Shown one piece after another: positions 1 to 8,997 of a stretch of DNA of 11,427 nt. How positions within the stretch are numbered: position 1 is the first letter of the stretch; each line of letters opens with the position of its first letter. Origin of the DNA: FW021-bin31 sp964558275 (GTDB lineage: Bacteria; Bacteroidota; Bacteroidia; Chitinophagales; Chitinophagaceae); assembly GCA_964558275.1 (NCBI GenBank), contig CAZLDH010000099.1:1-11427 (forward strand), given 5' to 3'. Position numbers and translations under genes: made by a program. A model generated the notes under the pieces. It was not told the DNA's origin, did not search any database, and saw only the letters and a program-made list of their open reading frames with translations.

Positions 1-28
1 CGCGCCCCTTAAATACATTGGAGAAAAT

Positions 29-1837
29 ATGGATATTAGAAACATCGCCATCATCGCGCACGTTGATCATGGAAAAACAACTTTGGTAGATAAAGTATTG
101 CACCAAACAAAAGTGTTTAGAGATAATGAGGAAACAGCTGACCTTATCATGGACAGCAATGAATTGGAAAGAGAAAGAGGAATAACAATCTTTTCTAAGA
201 ATGCCAGCGTTTTCTATAAAGATGTTAAAATAAATGTTATTGATACGCCCGGTCACTCGGATTTTGGTGGGGAAGTAGAACGTGTTTTAAAAATGGCCGA
301 TGGTGTTATTTTATTGGTAGATGCCTTTGAAGGTCCTATGCCTCAAACACGCTTCGTACTGCAAAAAGCATTAGAGCTCAATTTACGACCTATTGTTGCA
401 ATCAATAAAGTCGATAAAGAAAACTGCCGACCGGATGAAGTTCATGACGCCGTTTTTGATCTCTTCTTTAATCTGGGCGCAACAGAGGAACAATTAGATT
501 TCCCAACCGTATTTGGTTCTTCAAAACAAGGCTGGTTTAATACCTCTTTGGAACAAACAGAAGATATTACTCCGCTATTAGATACCATTATAGAAAAAGT
601 ACCCGCTCCGGAGACTAAAGAAGGTAACCTGCAAATGCAAATTACATCATTGGATTACAGCAACTTCCTTGGACGTATTGCCGTAGGTAAAGTAGCTCGT
701 GGAAGTATCAAAGCCGCATCTTCCGTTACACTATGTAAAGCTGATGGACAAAAGAAAACCTCAAGAGTAAAAGAATTGTATGTCTTTGAAGGTATGGGAA
801 AAAGGAAAGTAGAAGAGGTGAAAGCCGGTGACATTTGTGCCGTCGTAGGCATTGAGGGTTTTCATATTGGTGACACTATTGCTGACCGGGAAAATCCGGA
901 AGCCTTACCAACGATTGCTGTTGATGAACCTACGATGAACATGCAATTCAGTATCAACACTTCTCCTTTCTTTGGACGAGACGGCAAATTCGTCACCAGC
1001 CGTCATCTGAGAGACCGACTCATGAAGGAATTGGAAAAAAATCTAGCGCTGCGTGTAGAAGAATCTGCTAATGCTGATAGTTTCTTAGTTTATGGTCGGG
1101 GAGTGATGCACTTAAGTGTACTCATTGAGACCATGAGACGAGAAGGCTATGAAGTACAAATTGGTCAACCTCAGGTTATTGAAAAAGAGATCGATGGTCA
1201 GCGATGTGAGCCTTATGAATTCTTGGTTGTAGATGTACCGGATGCGTATAGCGGAAAAGTCATTGAATTGATTACACAACGAAAAGGAGAATTAAATGTC
1301 ATGAGTCCGAGAGGAGAAATGCAACATTTAGAATTTGAGATGCCTTCCAGAGGATTAATCGGGATGAGCTCTCAAATGCTTACTGCCACTGCCGGAGAAG
1401 CTATCATGTCTCACCGATTTATCAAATACGGCCCATGGAAAGGAGCTATTGAATCTCGTATAAATGGCGTGCTTGTTGCAAAAAACACAGGAACCACAAC
1501 GGCCTACTCTATAGACAAACTCCAAGATAGAGGTACTTTCTTCGTTGACCCGGGAGAGGAAGTTTATGCTGGTCAGGTACTCGGAGAACATATTCGCCCA
1601 ACTGATTTGGTTGTAAATGTAGTAGAAGGCAAAAAACTAACCAATATGCGTGCCAGCGGAAGTGATGATTCTTCTCGTATTGCACCGAAGTTGCAAATGT
1701 CTTTGGAAGAATGCATGGAGTATATCCAACAAGACGAATGCATAGAAGTTACCCCCGAACACATCAGAATTAGAAAAATTATTCTGGACGAGACGGCAAG
1801 GAAAAGACAAGATAAAAAAATAAAGTCCGGGAAATAA
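29..1837 (+). CDS. typA: Ribosome-binding GTPase BipA/TypA
   Basis: This is a 602-residue translational GTPase of the EF-G/LepA superfamily, the usual length for BipA. The family binds the 70S ribosome and supports ribosome assembly and growth under stress such as cold. The GTPase motifs are all present: P-loop AHVDHGKT (residues 10-17), switch I RGITI (50-54), DTPGH (72-76) and NKVD (126-129). The G domain is followed by the beta-barrel domain II, EF-G-like domains III and V, and the BipA-specific C-terminal domain, which ends in a lysine-rich tail. The ATG at 29 gives the canonical MDIRNIAIIAHVDHGKTT start and has GGAGAAAAT just upstream. The gene converges on the susD-like gene, with one copy of the palindromic repeat between them. 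It is a housekeeping gene with no visible link to the uptake locus. Its promoter lies outside the window. Confidence 0.97.
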   Translation: MDIRNIAIIAHVDHGKTTLVDKVLHQTKVFRDNEETADLIMDSNELERERGITIFSKNASVFYKDVKINVIDTPGHSDFGGEVERVLKMADGVILLVDAFEGPMPQTRFVLQKALELNLRPIVAINKVDKENCRPDEVHDAVFDLFFNLGATEEQLDFPTVFGSSKQGWFNTSLEQTEDITPLLDTIIEKVPAPETKEGNLQMQITSLDYSNFLGRIAVGKVARGSIKAASSVTLCKADGQKKTSRVKELYVFEGMGKRKVEEVKAGDICAVVGIEGFHIGDTIADRENPEALPTIAVDEPTMNMQFSINTSPFFGRDGKFVTSRHLRDRLMKELEKNLALRVEESANADSFLVYGRGVMHLSVLIETMRREGYEVQIGQPQVIEKEIDGQRCEPYEFLVVDVPDAYSGKVIELITQRKGELNVMSPRGEMQHLEFEMPSRGLIGMSSQMLTATAGEAIMSHRFIKYGPWKGAIESRINGVLVAKNTGTTTAYSIDKLQDRGTFFVDPGEEVYAGQVLGEHIRPTDLVVNVVEGKKLTNMRASGSDDSSRIAPKLQMSLEECMEYIQQDECIEVTPEHIRIRKIILDETARKRQDKKIKSGK

Positions 1838-1857
1838 ACGACCAAGCGTATTTTAAA

Positions 1858-1898
1858 TTTTAAACCTATAAGGTTTTGGAAACCTTATAGGTTTAAAA
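1858..1898. repeat. Palindromic repeat copy 1, possible bidirectional terminator
   Basis: The arms at 1858-1876 and 1880-1898 pair perfectly over 19 bp around a TGG loop. The 36 nt at 1859-1894 are identical to the copies at 8956-8991 and 9659-9694. It lies 20 nt after the bipA stop and 37 nt beyond the susD stop, between convergent genes, where a shared terminator would be expected. There is no strong T-run beside the stem in either direction, so termination is inferred from position and stem strength. Confidence 0.8.
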
Positions 1899-1935
1899 AT
1901 AATCTCAGCCGGTTCTTTTTATAAAATATCCAAAC

Positions 1936-3693
1936 TCACCAGCCGGGATTTTGGTCTAAGTTTGTATTTTTCTGTAAATCTTTAATGTTTAAAGGGTACA
2001 AGTACTTCTTATCCTTCCAAACTCTTTCAATATTAGGTAATCTGATTAAATATCCGCTATTCCCATCGGTCAAATTCCAATCATTTGTTCCTACATTTAC
2101 ATACTGTACACCGCTTTTTTTATTGTCAGGTTCCTGCCCAGTATAAAAATAAACATCAGGTTTTCCATCTCCTGTAATATCCATTAATTTATTAGCAGAA
2201 GGAATATAGATTCCTCTCCATTCCATTTCCATTAGTTTACCCAATTTCCACCTTCGTATATCATCAAACCGAAAACCTTCCAATGATAATTCAATACCGC
2301 GACACCTACGAATTTCCAAAATTATAGGATTAGAAATATTCGGAAAATAAGTCTTTTGCAAATAAGGATCCACCTTTACCGGGAGCGATGTAGTTCCATT
2401 AGTTATCCCTCCTCTTCTACGTAATTCTCCCACTGTCATATCCCAGTCTGCATCTGTAATCGTCCCTAATTCAGCTTTAGCCTCAGCATAATTAAGTAAT
2501 ACTTCCGCATAGCGGAATACAGGCACAGAATTAATATTATAATTTCGATCATCATAATGTTCATCCGGAATACACCATTTTATAGGTTGGTATCCAGAGA
2601 ATGTAACTGAAAAATTAGGCGGGGTGTTTACTTCTTCCCCTGATGAATTTTTCATAGTATAATCAGGCATCCGAATAGTTTGTGATAGTCTCGTATCTCT
2701 ATTTTTGACTTCCTCTGTATAGGTCATCGTTTTATAGCCCTTCTTATCTGTAAAAGGTGTTCCATCCCTCATTAAGAAAGTATTAATAAAAGGACGAATA
2801 AATCCCAAGTGATCTCCATAAGTTCCGCTGTTATACCACCAATTGGCATCATGTTGTACCCCCAGCTCTGTAGAAAAGACATCAGCCAGAATGACTGACG
2901 ATGAAATGGGTCGATCACTCGTAAATATTTCCTTATACGAATGCGCTACTCCTGCGCCTTTATATACATTATAAACGCCATCTTCAATTATTTTTTCTGA
3001 AGCTTTTACACCTTCTTTTAACCATTTATTGGAACTTCCTCCTAAATTTAATTCCGAATGATATTTTCTGTAAGTCCCCTCAAAAAGGCAAATTCTTGAT
3101 TTTAATGCAAGCGAAACGTCTTTGGTAATCATAGTTCTAGAAGATTCTCGATCCGTACTGATATTTTGAATGGCATAATCAATATCGGCAAGGACAGAAT
3201 CCATTACCACAGCTCGATCATCACGCGGAGACATTAGCTCTTTGCTATCAATAGCTAATGGTTTTGAAATCCAAGGAACCCTACCATACCTTTTAACCTT
3301 CTTAAAATAAAACCAGGCTCGATAAAAGCGAGCTATCCCATTATAGTTCGCCCTTATATCTTGTGAGATAACGGATTGGGTATTTTCTTGAAGAAAATAG
3401 TTAATATTCCTTAAATCTTCCCAATTCCAGCGATCAACTGTTCTCGAATTCAACACGCCTGGTCTCATCAAATCCTCAACATCCTGACCTGAGGTATAAT
3501 CTGACAACTGATCAGCATGAGTAATATCTGATGCACTCGGCACCATATCATAAAATGAATTTATATACTTCTCCAGTCCATCCTCACTATTAAAAACTTG
3601 TTGCGCATTAGGTGCATCTTTAGAAATTTCTTCCAAATCACATCCGGCAAGAAAGAATACTAATGCGAAAAAAATAATACTTAATCTTTTCAT
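1936..3693 (-). CDS. SusD/RagB-family surface nutrient-binding lipoprotein
   Basis: This is a 585-residue SusD-like protein. SusD proteins are outer-membrane surface lipoproteins that form the lid over a SusC transporter and help capture ligand, usually a glycan or peptide. The N-terminus is a lipoprotein signal with lipobox LAGC and acylated Cys18. The following DLEE is acidic, as in Bacteroidota surface-export signals. Family hallmarks are RAWFYFKKVKRYGRVPW (125-141), RYAEVLLNYAEAKAELG (394-410), RGIELSLEGFRFDDIRRW (465-482) and the typical C-terminal NPGW ending (582-585). The ATG at 3691-3693 begins the signal peptide directly. The start is 47 nt after the susC stop, so the two are surely co-transcribed. 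It is the last gene of the locus and is followed by palindromic repeat copy 1. The ligand cannot be inferred, because no enzyme gene accompanies it. Confidence 0.95.
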   Translation of the reverse strand: MKRLSIIFFALVFFLAGCDLEEISKDAPNAQQVFNSEDGLEKYINSFYDMVPSASDITHADQLSDYTSGQDVEDLMRPGVLNSRTVDRWNWEDLRNINYFLQENTQSVISQDIRANYNGIARFYRAWFYFKKVKRYGRVPWISKPLAIDSKELMSPRDDRAVVMDSVLADIDYAIQNISTDRESSRTMITKDVSLALKSRICLFEGTYRKYHSELNLGGSSNKWLKEGVKASEKIIEDGVYNVYKGAGVAHSYKEIFTSDRPISSSVILADVFSTELGVQHDANWWYNSGTYGDHLGFIRPFINTFLMRDGTPFTDKKGYKTMTYTEEVKNRDTRLSQTIRMPDYTMKNSSGEEVNTPPNFSVTFSGYQPIKWCIPDEHYDDRNYNINSVPVFRYAEVLLNYAEAKAELGTITDADWDMTVGELRRRGGITNGTTSLPVKVDPYLQKTYFPNISNPIILEIRRCRGIELSLEGFRFDDIRRWKLGKLMEMEWRGIYIPSANKLMDITGDGKPDVYFYTGQEPDNKKSGVQYVNVGTNDWNLTDGNSGYLIRLPNIERVWKDKKYLYPLNIKDLQKNTNLDQNPGW

Positions 3694-3740
3694 AATAAAA
3701 ATCTTATTGTTCTATTAATTTTGTCCAAACATTTACTCCT

Positions 3741-6700
3741 CTAAAAAGAGAGAGAAACTCCTAGAGAGAAGCTCCGCAAAATAGGATAATTCAGTCCATC
3801 ACCAGCAGATCCTCCAGAAACATCTGCTTCAGATTTTGCTATCCCATTCTCAGGATCAATGTTAGGAGCAATTTTTTGTAATGGGGTGTACATCCAGAGG
3901 TTTTGTCCATCCAGTGAAATTCTAATATCTTTAATTCCCGCATTGGATAAGCCATCAGAATGAATCGTGTAACCAATCCCAAGATTACTTAATCGAATAT
4001 AAGCTACATTCATTAGGAACCTGGTTTGTGGTTGAGCGAGATCATTTGCAGATTGCGCAGCATATCCTGTATATTTGGGTAAAAACGCATCGGGATTATC
4101 TTTAGACCATATTACCCCGGGTTCAAGTTGCCATTTGGGCAGTTGGTTGTATGGTCGGTTATATTGTCCCCAAAATTTATCTGCCTCACTACTCGGGTAC
4201 CAGTCTCTCTTACCAACTCCCTGAAAGAAAGCAGAAACAAAGAAATTATTCCAACTTAAATGAATATTTGCACCAAAGCGATATCTTGCATTGCTATTTC
4301 CAATAACACGACGATCTCCGGGATTACTCACCCTGTTTTCTCCATCATTAATTTCGCCATCCCCATTTAAATCTTTATACTTTAGGTTACCTACCCCATA
4401 CTTTCCATCAGGGGTATGGGGATCAAGAAACTTATTCTGATCAGCATGATTTTCAATCTCTTCTTTTGATTGGAATATTCCTTCTGTAACATATCCCCAA
4501 ATTTCTCCTACCTCTTCCCCAACATAATAGTCATCTAGATTTTTTTCAGGATTATTAAATCTAGTTATTTTTGCTTTATTATCTCCCACATTAAAACCGA
4601 TTTTATAGGATAGCTTCTTTCCTCCAACATTATCAATTTGATCAGACCAATCTACCTTTATCTCCCATCCAGTTGTACGGAGATCTGCATAGTTCCCTTT
4701 AGGCGTAGATGCACCAAAGACTCTTGGCGGAGTTAATGCTGCAGTAAACATATTTGTCGTATTTCTTATATATACATCTCCGCTTACAATTAATCTATTA
4801 GAAAACATCCATAAATCTAATCCTATATCTGAAGTGGTAACCGTCTCCCAGGTTAACCCGGCAGGAAGGACATCAGGCATAGATATAGCCTGTGGTTGCT
4901 CTCCATCGATTATTTTTGTTATTTTATCTATCGGTAATTGTTGTTGATAAGTATAAGGGCTAATATTACCATTTCCTAAAGAACCATATGAGGCTCTTAT
5001 TTTTAAGCCAGAAACCAAATCTTTCGAAATATGCCAAAAGGGTTCTTCAGAAAGAAACCATCCTGCAGAAAAAGAAGGGAAAAATCCAAATCTCTGGTCA
5101 CTTGGAAACTTTGAATTTCCATCATATCGCCCACTCAATGTTACTAGATATCGATGTTTATAATTGTAATTCAGTTGATAAAATACGCCTAGCAAATCCC
5201 AGGCATTGTATTGACCGGAGGTTGAGATTCCGTCACCAAGAGCTAAATTAATATTTTCAGCATCTTCGAATGCTAATCCATTTCTTTTCAAGTAAATCTC
5301 ATCATATTGTTGACGTTCATAATTGCTTCCCACTGTTAAATCTACATTATGTCCACCGCCAAATGTATTCGTATATTCTCCATAAAAATTGAGGGCATAA
5401 TAATTGGTATTCCCCCTCGTTAAAGCTAAATTGTTTTGATTTGACCCCAAAAGTGTAGTTTGGCCTTTCGCTTTGCTATAAGGAACCGGAACTCTTTTCT
5501 CCTTTATGTCATTTCTGATATTTTTATAGGAAAAATTTCCTATCAATGATAATTTCTTATCAAAGAACTCTCCCTCTAACTGTATTTTATCACTTAGGAC
5601 CTGGTTGTTAAAGTCTTTTCCGTTTTTCCCATAATAAAAATCTCCAACTGTATAAGCTCCTGAAAAAGAAATTGAGCCATCAGGATTTAGCATAGGAGCT
5701 GAAGGATGTCCTTCATCCTGAAGATTCCTCCAGATGCCTCCACCTTCTCCCACATTCAAAGGATTAAAATACAATCTTTTAGCATAACTAAAGTTATTAC
5801 TTAATTTCAACCACGAAAAAAGTTTAATTTCTCCTTTTGCTCTAACATTATACATATTATAATCGTCCGAATTATACCTAAACAAGCCTTCTTGACCCTG
5901 ATATCTTCCAGAAACAATAAATCTAGCTTTCTCGTTACCCGCTGAAGCAGAAAAATTATAGACCTGATTAGTTAACTGAGATTTATATAATTTATGATAC
6001 CAATCAGTACTGGTATAATATACATAATTACCATTGTCATCTACCACAACATCCGGTAAACTTGGATCTTCATGATGCCTTTTAAACTCTTTCAGATACT
6101 CCAATGAAAAGGGCTGTGTCTTATTTATATTTTTAGGGACGAATCCCTGCCCATTTTTGTAGGCTTTATAAAAATTTTTAACATAAGTATAACCGTCAGT
6201 AACGAAACCGGGTTTTACAGCAGGCTGTTTAAGTCCAACTCGCGCACTCACATTTATCGAAAACCCTTTTTCAACTCCTTTTTTCGTAGTTATTTGAATT
6301 ACCCCAAAAGCTGCTCTTGCACCATATTCAGCAGAGGCAGCAGGTCCTTTTAATACAGATATGGATTGTATATCGTTGGGGTTAATCATGCTAGGATCTC
6401 CCTCTACTCCGTCTATTAATACTAAAGCACTCCCTCCTTGTCCAATAGAGGTTGCTCCTCGTATATTGATTGTTGGTTTTGCAAAAGGTTTCCCATTCTG
6501 AATATCAATATTAACATTTGGACTAACGCCCTGCAATCCCTGGTTTAGATTAGTCATAGGTCTGCTTGTAAGCTCTTCCCCAGAAATTTGATCAACGGCT
6601 CCTGTAATATTTCTTTTACTTTGTGTTGAATAACCAACGACAACCAATTGATCCAACCCTGTTGAAGAGGTTGCTAATCTAATGGTAAAATTATTTCGAG

Positions 6701-7310
6701 CTCCTACTTCTATATTTTGTGTAGTATATCCCACAAAACTCACTTCCAAAACTGCCTCATCTGAGACTTCCAAACTAAAACTTCCATTTGCATCTGTAAC
6801 AGCACCTTTCTGCTTTCCTTTTACTTTCACAGAAACTCCAACCAGCGGCTCGCCAGTTGTTGAATCTACTACGGTTCCTGTTATTATTTTCTCCTGTATA
6901 GTTGCTAAATGCTCACTGCCCTTGTTTTTTTCCTCTCTTGTTTTCACCACAATCGTTCCATTAGCAATACCATATCCAAGGGGTTGATCTTGAAATACAG
7001 CCCTTAATGCTTCTTCAAGAGGTACATTATCTAGCTTAACATCCACATTTTTGCTTTCTTTCAATTGCTCCTTAGTCCATAAAAAGTTATATCCGGTTTG
7101 CTTATGGATAGACCTGAACGCTTTTCTCAATGAAATATTATTTCCATTAAGCGTTACATTTTGAGCAATGCCTTTGGCACTGACCTGCATCAATGCGAGC
7201 AATAGAATAAGGGTAGTCAGTTTCATTACTAACAATAGTTTTTTAGATACATCCGATGGTCGTTCTCTACCGGACGAACTCCCCTTTTGGGGTAAAAGTG
7301 TAAATCTCAT
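3741..7310 (-). CDS. SusC-like TonB-dependent transporter/transducer with STN domain
   Basis: This outer-membrane TonB-dependent receptor imports ligand with the downstream SusD-like lipoprotein. From the chosen ATG (7308-7310) it has about 1,189 residues. In order it has a positively charged leader, a signal peptide (MKLTTLILLLALMQVSAKG), an STN domain starting near LRKAFRSIHKQTGYNFLW, a carboxypeptidase-regulatory-like domain starting ITGTVVDSTTGEPLVGV, a TonB-box-like segment DQLVVVGYSTQ, the plug with LIDGVEGDP and VLKGPAASAEYGARA, and a C-terminal barrel ending LGVSLSF. The STN domain marks a signalling transducer that contacts FecR, matching the sigma and fecR genes upstream. The frame stays open to 7529, but that extension translates the dispersed repeat at 7459-7503 and is almost certainly not coding. 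The ATG at 7224-7226, at the signal peptide itself, is the other plausible start. No clear ribosome-binding site decides between them. Confidence 0.93.
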   Translation of the reverse strand: MRFTLLPQKGSSSGRERPSDVSKKLLLVMKLTTLILLLALMQVSAKGIAQNVTLNGNNISLRKAFRSIHKQTGYNFLWTKEQLKESKNVDVKLDNVPLEEALRAVFQDQPLGYGIANGTIVVKTREEKNKGSEHLATIQEKIITGTVVDSTTGEPLVGVSVKVKGKQKGAVTDANGSFSLEVSDEAVLEVSFVGYTTQNIEVGARNNFTIRLATSSTGLDQLVVVGYSTQSKRNITGAVDQISGEELTSRPMTNLNQGLQGVSPNVNIDIQNGKPFAKPTINIRGATSIGQGGSALVLIDGVEGDPSMINPNDIQSISVLKGPAASAEYGARAAFGVIQITTKKGVEKGFSINVSARVGLKQPAVKPGFVTDGYTYVKNFYKAYKNGQGFVPKNINKTQPFSLEYLKEFKRHHEDPSLPDVVVDDNGNYVYYTSTDWYHKLYKSQLTNQVYNFSASAGNEKARFIVSGRYQGQEGLFRYNSDDYNMYNVRAKGEIKLFSWLKLSNNFSYAKRLYFNPLNVGEGGGIWRNLQDEGHPSAPMLNPDGSISFSGAYTVGDFYYGKNGKDFNNQVLSDKIQLEGEFFDKKLSLIGNFSYKNIRNDIKEKRVPVPYSKAKGQTTLLGSNQNNLALTRGNTNYYALNFYGEYTNTFGGGHNVDLTVGSNYERQQYDEIYLKRNGLAFEDAENINLALGDGISTSGQYNAWDLLGVFYQLNYNYKHRYLVTLSGRYDGNSKFPSDQRFGFFPSFSAGWFLSEEPFWHISKDLVSGLKIRASYGSLGNGNISPYTYQQQLPIDKITKIIDGEQPQAISMPDVLPAGLTWETVTTSDIGLDLWMFSNRLIVSGDVYIRNTTNMFTAALTPPRVFGASTPKGNYADLRTTGWEIKVDWSDQIDNVGGKKLSYKIGFNVGDNKAKITRFNNPEKNLDDYYVGEEVGEIWGYVTEGIFQSKEEIENHADQNKFLDPHTPDGKYGVGNLKYKDLNGDGEINDGENRVSNPGDRRVIGNSNARYRFGANIHLSWNNFFVSAFFQGVGKRDWYPSSEADKFWGQYNRPYNQLPKWQLEPGVIWSKDNPDAFLPKYTGYAAQSANDLAQPQTRFLMNVAYIRLSNLGIGYTIHSDGLSNAGIKDIRISLDGQNLWMYTPLQKIAPNIDPENGIAKSEADVSGGSAGDGLNYPILRSFSLGVSLSF

Positions 7311-7659
7311 ATCTTTGTATGGTTTAGGTGAAAAAATAATGTTTACGTCATGCTGCATTCTTGCAGCTCTTTCATTGTTTAATCTCCCGAAAGCGTTCAT
7401 CACTACGGGAGCTACCTGAATATACCGGGTTTCGGATGCCGCCGAGATCCGGTTTTTTCCTTCGACAAGCTCAGGAGGACAAGCCTTCGACAAGCTCAGG
7501 AGGGCGCCTCTTTGGCAAGCTTCGTGCAAATCTTTGCAACTGTACTCATGGTTTTGTTATTATGTTTTCATTGTTATATGGCTTCCCTGTTATAGGATTT
7601 CATGGTTTTATGGTTATAGGTTCAAGACACTAATTACTGATTACTTATTACTAAAACAC
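7311..7659 (-). other. Long leader between fecR and susC
   Basis: About 350 nt separate the fecR stop from the proposed susC start. The fecR-proximal part (about 7540-7659) is AT-rich with reiterated ATAAC and CCAT words. It is followed by the small palindrome TGCAAA-TC-TTTGCA (7525-7538), the twin 20-bp repeats (7459-7503), a 6-bp inverted repeat CTCCCG/CGGGAG (7384-7389 and 7406-7411), and a perfect hairpin GCTGCA-TTCT-TGCAGC (7352-7367). A promoter used by the locus's own ECF sigma factor could lie here, but I cannot name its boxes. A 10-codon ORF (7343-7375, minus strand, ATG to TAA) overlaps the last hairpin. Confidence 0.5.
7459..7503. repeat. Twin 20-bp dispersed-type repeats
   Basis: CCTTCGACAAGCTCAGGAGG occurs at 7459-7478 and exactly again at 7484-7503, with 5 nt between. 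The core TTCGACAAGCTCAG resembles a dispersed repeat I recall from intergenic regions of many bacterial genomes. Each unit can fold as a short bulged hairpin (CCT/AGG plus GA/TC). Read on the minus strand it translates to PELVEG-like peptide, a common sign of a falsely extended gene start. Confidence 0.8.
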
Positions 7660-8868
7660 TCAACCACCGACGACTACGGTTCTTCCTTCCACTTTAAAAT
7701 GAACCACCCCCGTCATTTCCAGCATGTTCAATACTTCTGAAATATCTTTCCCCCGGGAAATAGTTCCTACAAAATGATCGGTAGGCACCTTTTCGTATTT
7801 CACCTTCACGTCATACCAGCGTGCAATCTGCTGCATCACATGGCGGATATCGTTTCCTTCAAAATTAAACTGCCCGTTCTTCCAGGCAATCACTCTATCC
7901 AGATTCATTTCCTTTTTCACGGCAATTTTGCCATCCTTAATAAAGGCTCGTTCTCCCGGAGTCAGTATCTTTTCCTTATTTCCTCTTTCTACTTTAATAC
8001 TGCCGGAGATCAGCGCTGTTTTCACATGTATATTTTCCGGATAAGCATTGATATTAAATCGGGTGCCCAACACTTTTATTTTTCCTTTTTCTTCTCCTGA
8101 TGCAGACAGAATATGTACATAAAAAGGGCGATTTTCATCCTTGGTAATCTTGGCAAAGGCTTCTCCTTTTACATATACCTCTCTTTTCTGATGACCAAAT
8201 TCCGTAGGGAATCTTAGCGAAGAACTGGCATTCAACCAGATTTTACTTCCTTCCGGTAAGATCACTTTATACTGTCCGCCACGTGGCGTAGTGATGGTAT
8301 TATAAGAGACTTTTCCGGTAACGTTGCTCCCCTTCTCTTCCTTCCGAAGCTTTAATACCCCTCCGGAGATCTTTAATACTTTGCTGCTGCCATTATTGGC
8401 CAAAAGTCCGTTTTTTAAGCTGTCCAAGGCCATCTCTTTTCCGTTAGACAAAGTAAGAATAGCTTTATTGCCACCGGGAACAATGGGTGCAGATATCTTT
8501 TTTTCGACTACAACATCTTTTTTGGCACCCTTTTCTCCAACTAAATACTTTATAGAAAAAGCAAGTAATAACCCTACAACCGCTGCAGCCACTGCCCATC
8601 GGAGCATTCTCCGGTCAAGATAGAGACTCTTCCGCCTGGCAAACGATAATTCATTATTCTTCGTTATCGTGTGCAAGATTTTTTCGGCCCGTTCTTCCTC
8701 CATGACCTCATTCGGTTCATAATTCATCCATATTTCTCGCAATTGCTGCTGCCATTCTTCCTTATTCTGAAAAGTATCAATCCACAAAGCCAGCTCTTCT
8801 TCTTCCTCAGATGTCAACGTTCCATCAAAAAACGTCAAAAGCAATTCATGTATCCGGTCTTCTGCCAT
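7660..8868 (-). CDS. FecR-family anti-sigma factor (transmembrane)
   Basis: This 402-residue inner-membrane protein holds the adjacent ECF sigma factor inactive and relays the signal from the STN domain of SusC. Residues 1-90 form a helical, acidic, cytoplasmic sigma-binding region with a KKEEEELA-like stretch near 20-28. One membrane span lies at about 90-110 (MLRWAVAAAVVGLLLAFSI). The periplasmic FecR domain is at about 190-295, with the hallmark TTPRGGQYKVILPEGSKIWL (193-212) and VKGEAFAKI (233-241). The C-terminal part (about 322-400) matches the DUF4974-like region of Bacteroidota FecR proteins, with FEGNDIRHVMQQIARWYDV. The ATG at 8866-8868 opens MAEDRIHELL. It lies 129 nt after the sigma gene, with palindromic repeat copy 2 between them, and upstream of susC. 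It is full length and intact. Confidence 0.95.
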   Translation of the reverse strand: MAEDRIHELLLTFFDGTLTSEEEEELALWIDTFQNKEEWQQQLREIWMNYEPNEVMEEERAEKILHTITKNNELSFARRKSLYLDRRMLRWAVAAAVVGLLLAFSIKYLVGEKGAKKDVVVEKKISAPIVPGGNKAILTLSNGKEMALDSLKNGLLANNGSSKVLKISGGVLKLRKEEKGSNVTGKVSYNTITTPRGGQYKVILPEGSKIWLNASSSLRFPTEFGHQKREVYVKGEAFAKITKDENRPFYVHILSASGEEKGKIKVLGTRFNINAYPENIHVKTALISGSIKVERGNKEKILTPGERAFIKDGKIAVKKEMNLDRVIAWKNGQFNFEGNDIRHVMQQIARWYDVKVKYEKVPTDHFVGTISRGKDISEVLNMLEMTGVVHFKVEGRTVVVGG

Positions 8869-8870
8869 AT

Positions 8871-8920
8871 ATTGTCTTAAAATAGACTGTTTTTATTCCA
8901 ATATCTACAGATAAGACAAT
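8871..8920. promoter_or_regulatory. Inverted repeat in the fecR leader
   Basis: ATTGTCTTA (8871-8879) and TAAGACAAT (8912-8920) form a perfect 9-bp inverted repeat with 32 nt between the arms, ending 2 nt before the fecR start codon. It could be an mRNA stem occluding the start, or paired binding sites. It lies downstream of repeat copy 2, so it would matter most if fecR has its own promoter. The function is not known. Confidence 0.4.
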
Positions 8921-8948
8921 CGAGAAGAGAAAAAGGCCTAGTCCTTTT

Positions 8949-8992
8949 AAAAAAGTTTAAACCTATAAGGTTTTGGAAACCTTATAGGTTTA
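8949..8992 (-). terminator. Palindromic repeat copy 2 with T6 tract, terminator of the sigma gene
   Basis: The arms at 8958-8973 and 8977-8992 pair perfectly over 16 bp around TGG. Read on the minus strand, the stem starts 5 nt after the sigma stop codon and is followed after 3 nt by six T residues (8949-8954), the form of an intrinsic terminator. The 36 nt at 8956-8991 are identical to the other two copies. It would separate or attenuate transcription between the sigma gene and fecR. Confidence 0.7.
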
Positions 8993-8997
8993 CCCCA

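Noticed and set aside
7281..7292. CCCCTTTTGGGG as a terminator
   Set aside because: The 4-bp stem has no following T-run and falls within the proposed susC N-terminal coding region.
7600..7640. TTATAGG words near the fecR end as a fourth copy of the palindrome
   Set aside because: Only short words match. There are no paired arms and no TGG loop, so chance similarity in AT-rich sequence is likelier.
7361..7740. Plus-strand frames of 68-90 codons over the susC leader
   Set aside because: They are read from repeats and low-complexity sequence antisense to the operon, and have no protein-family features.
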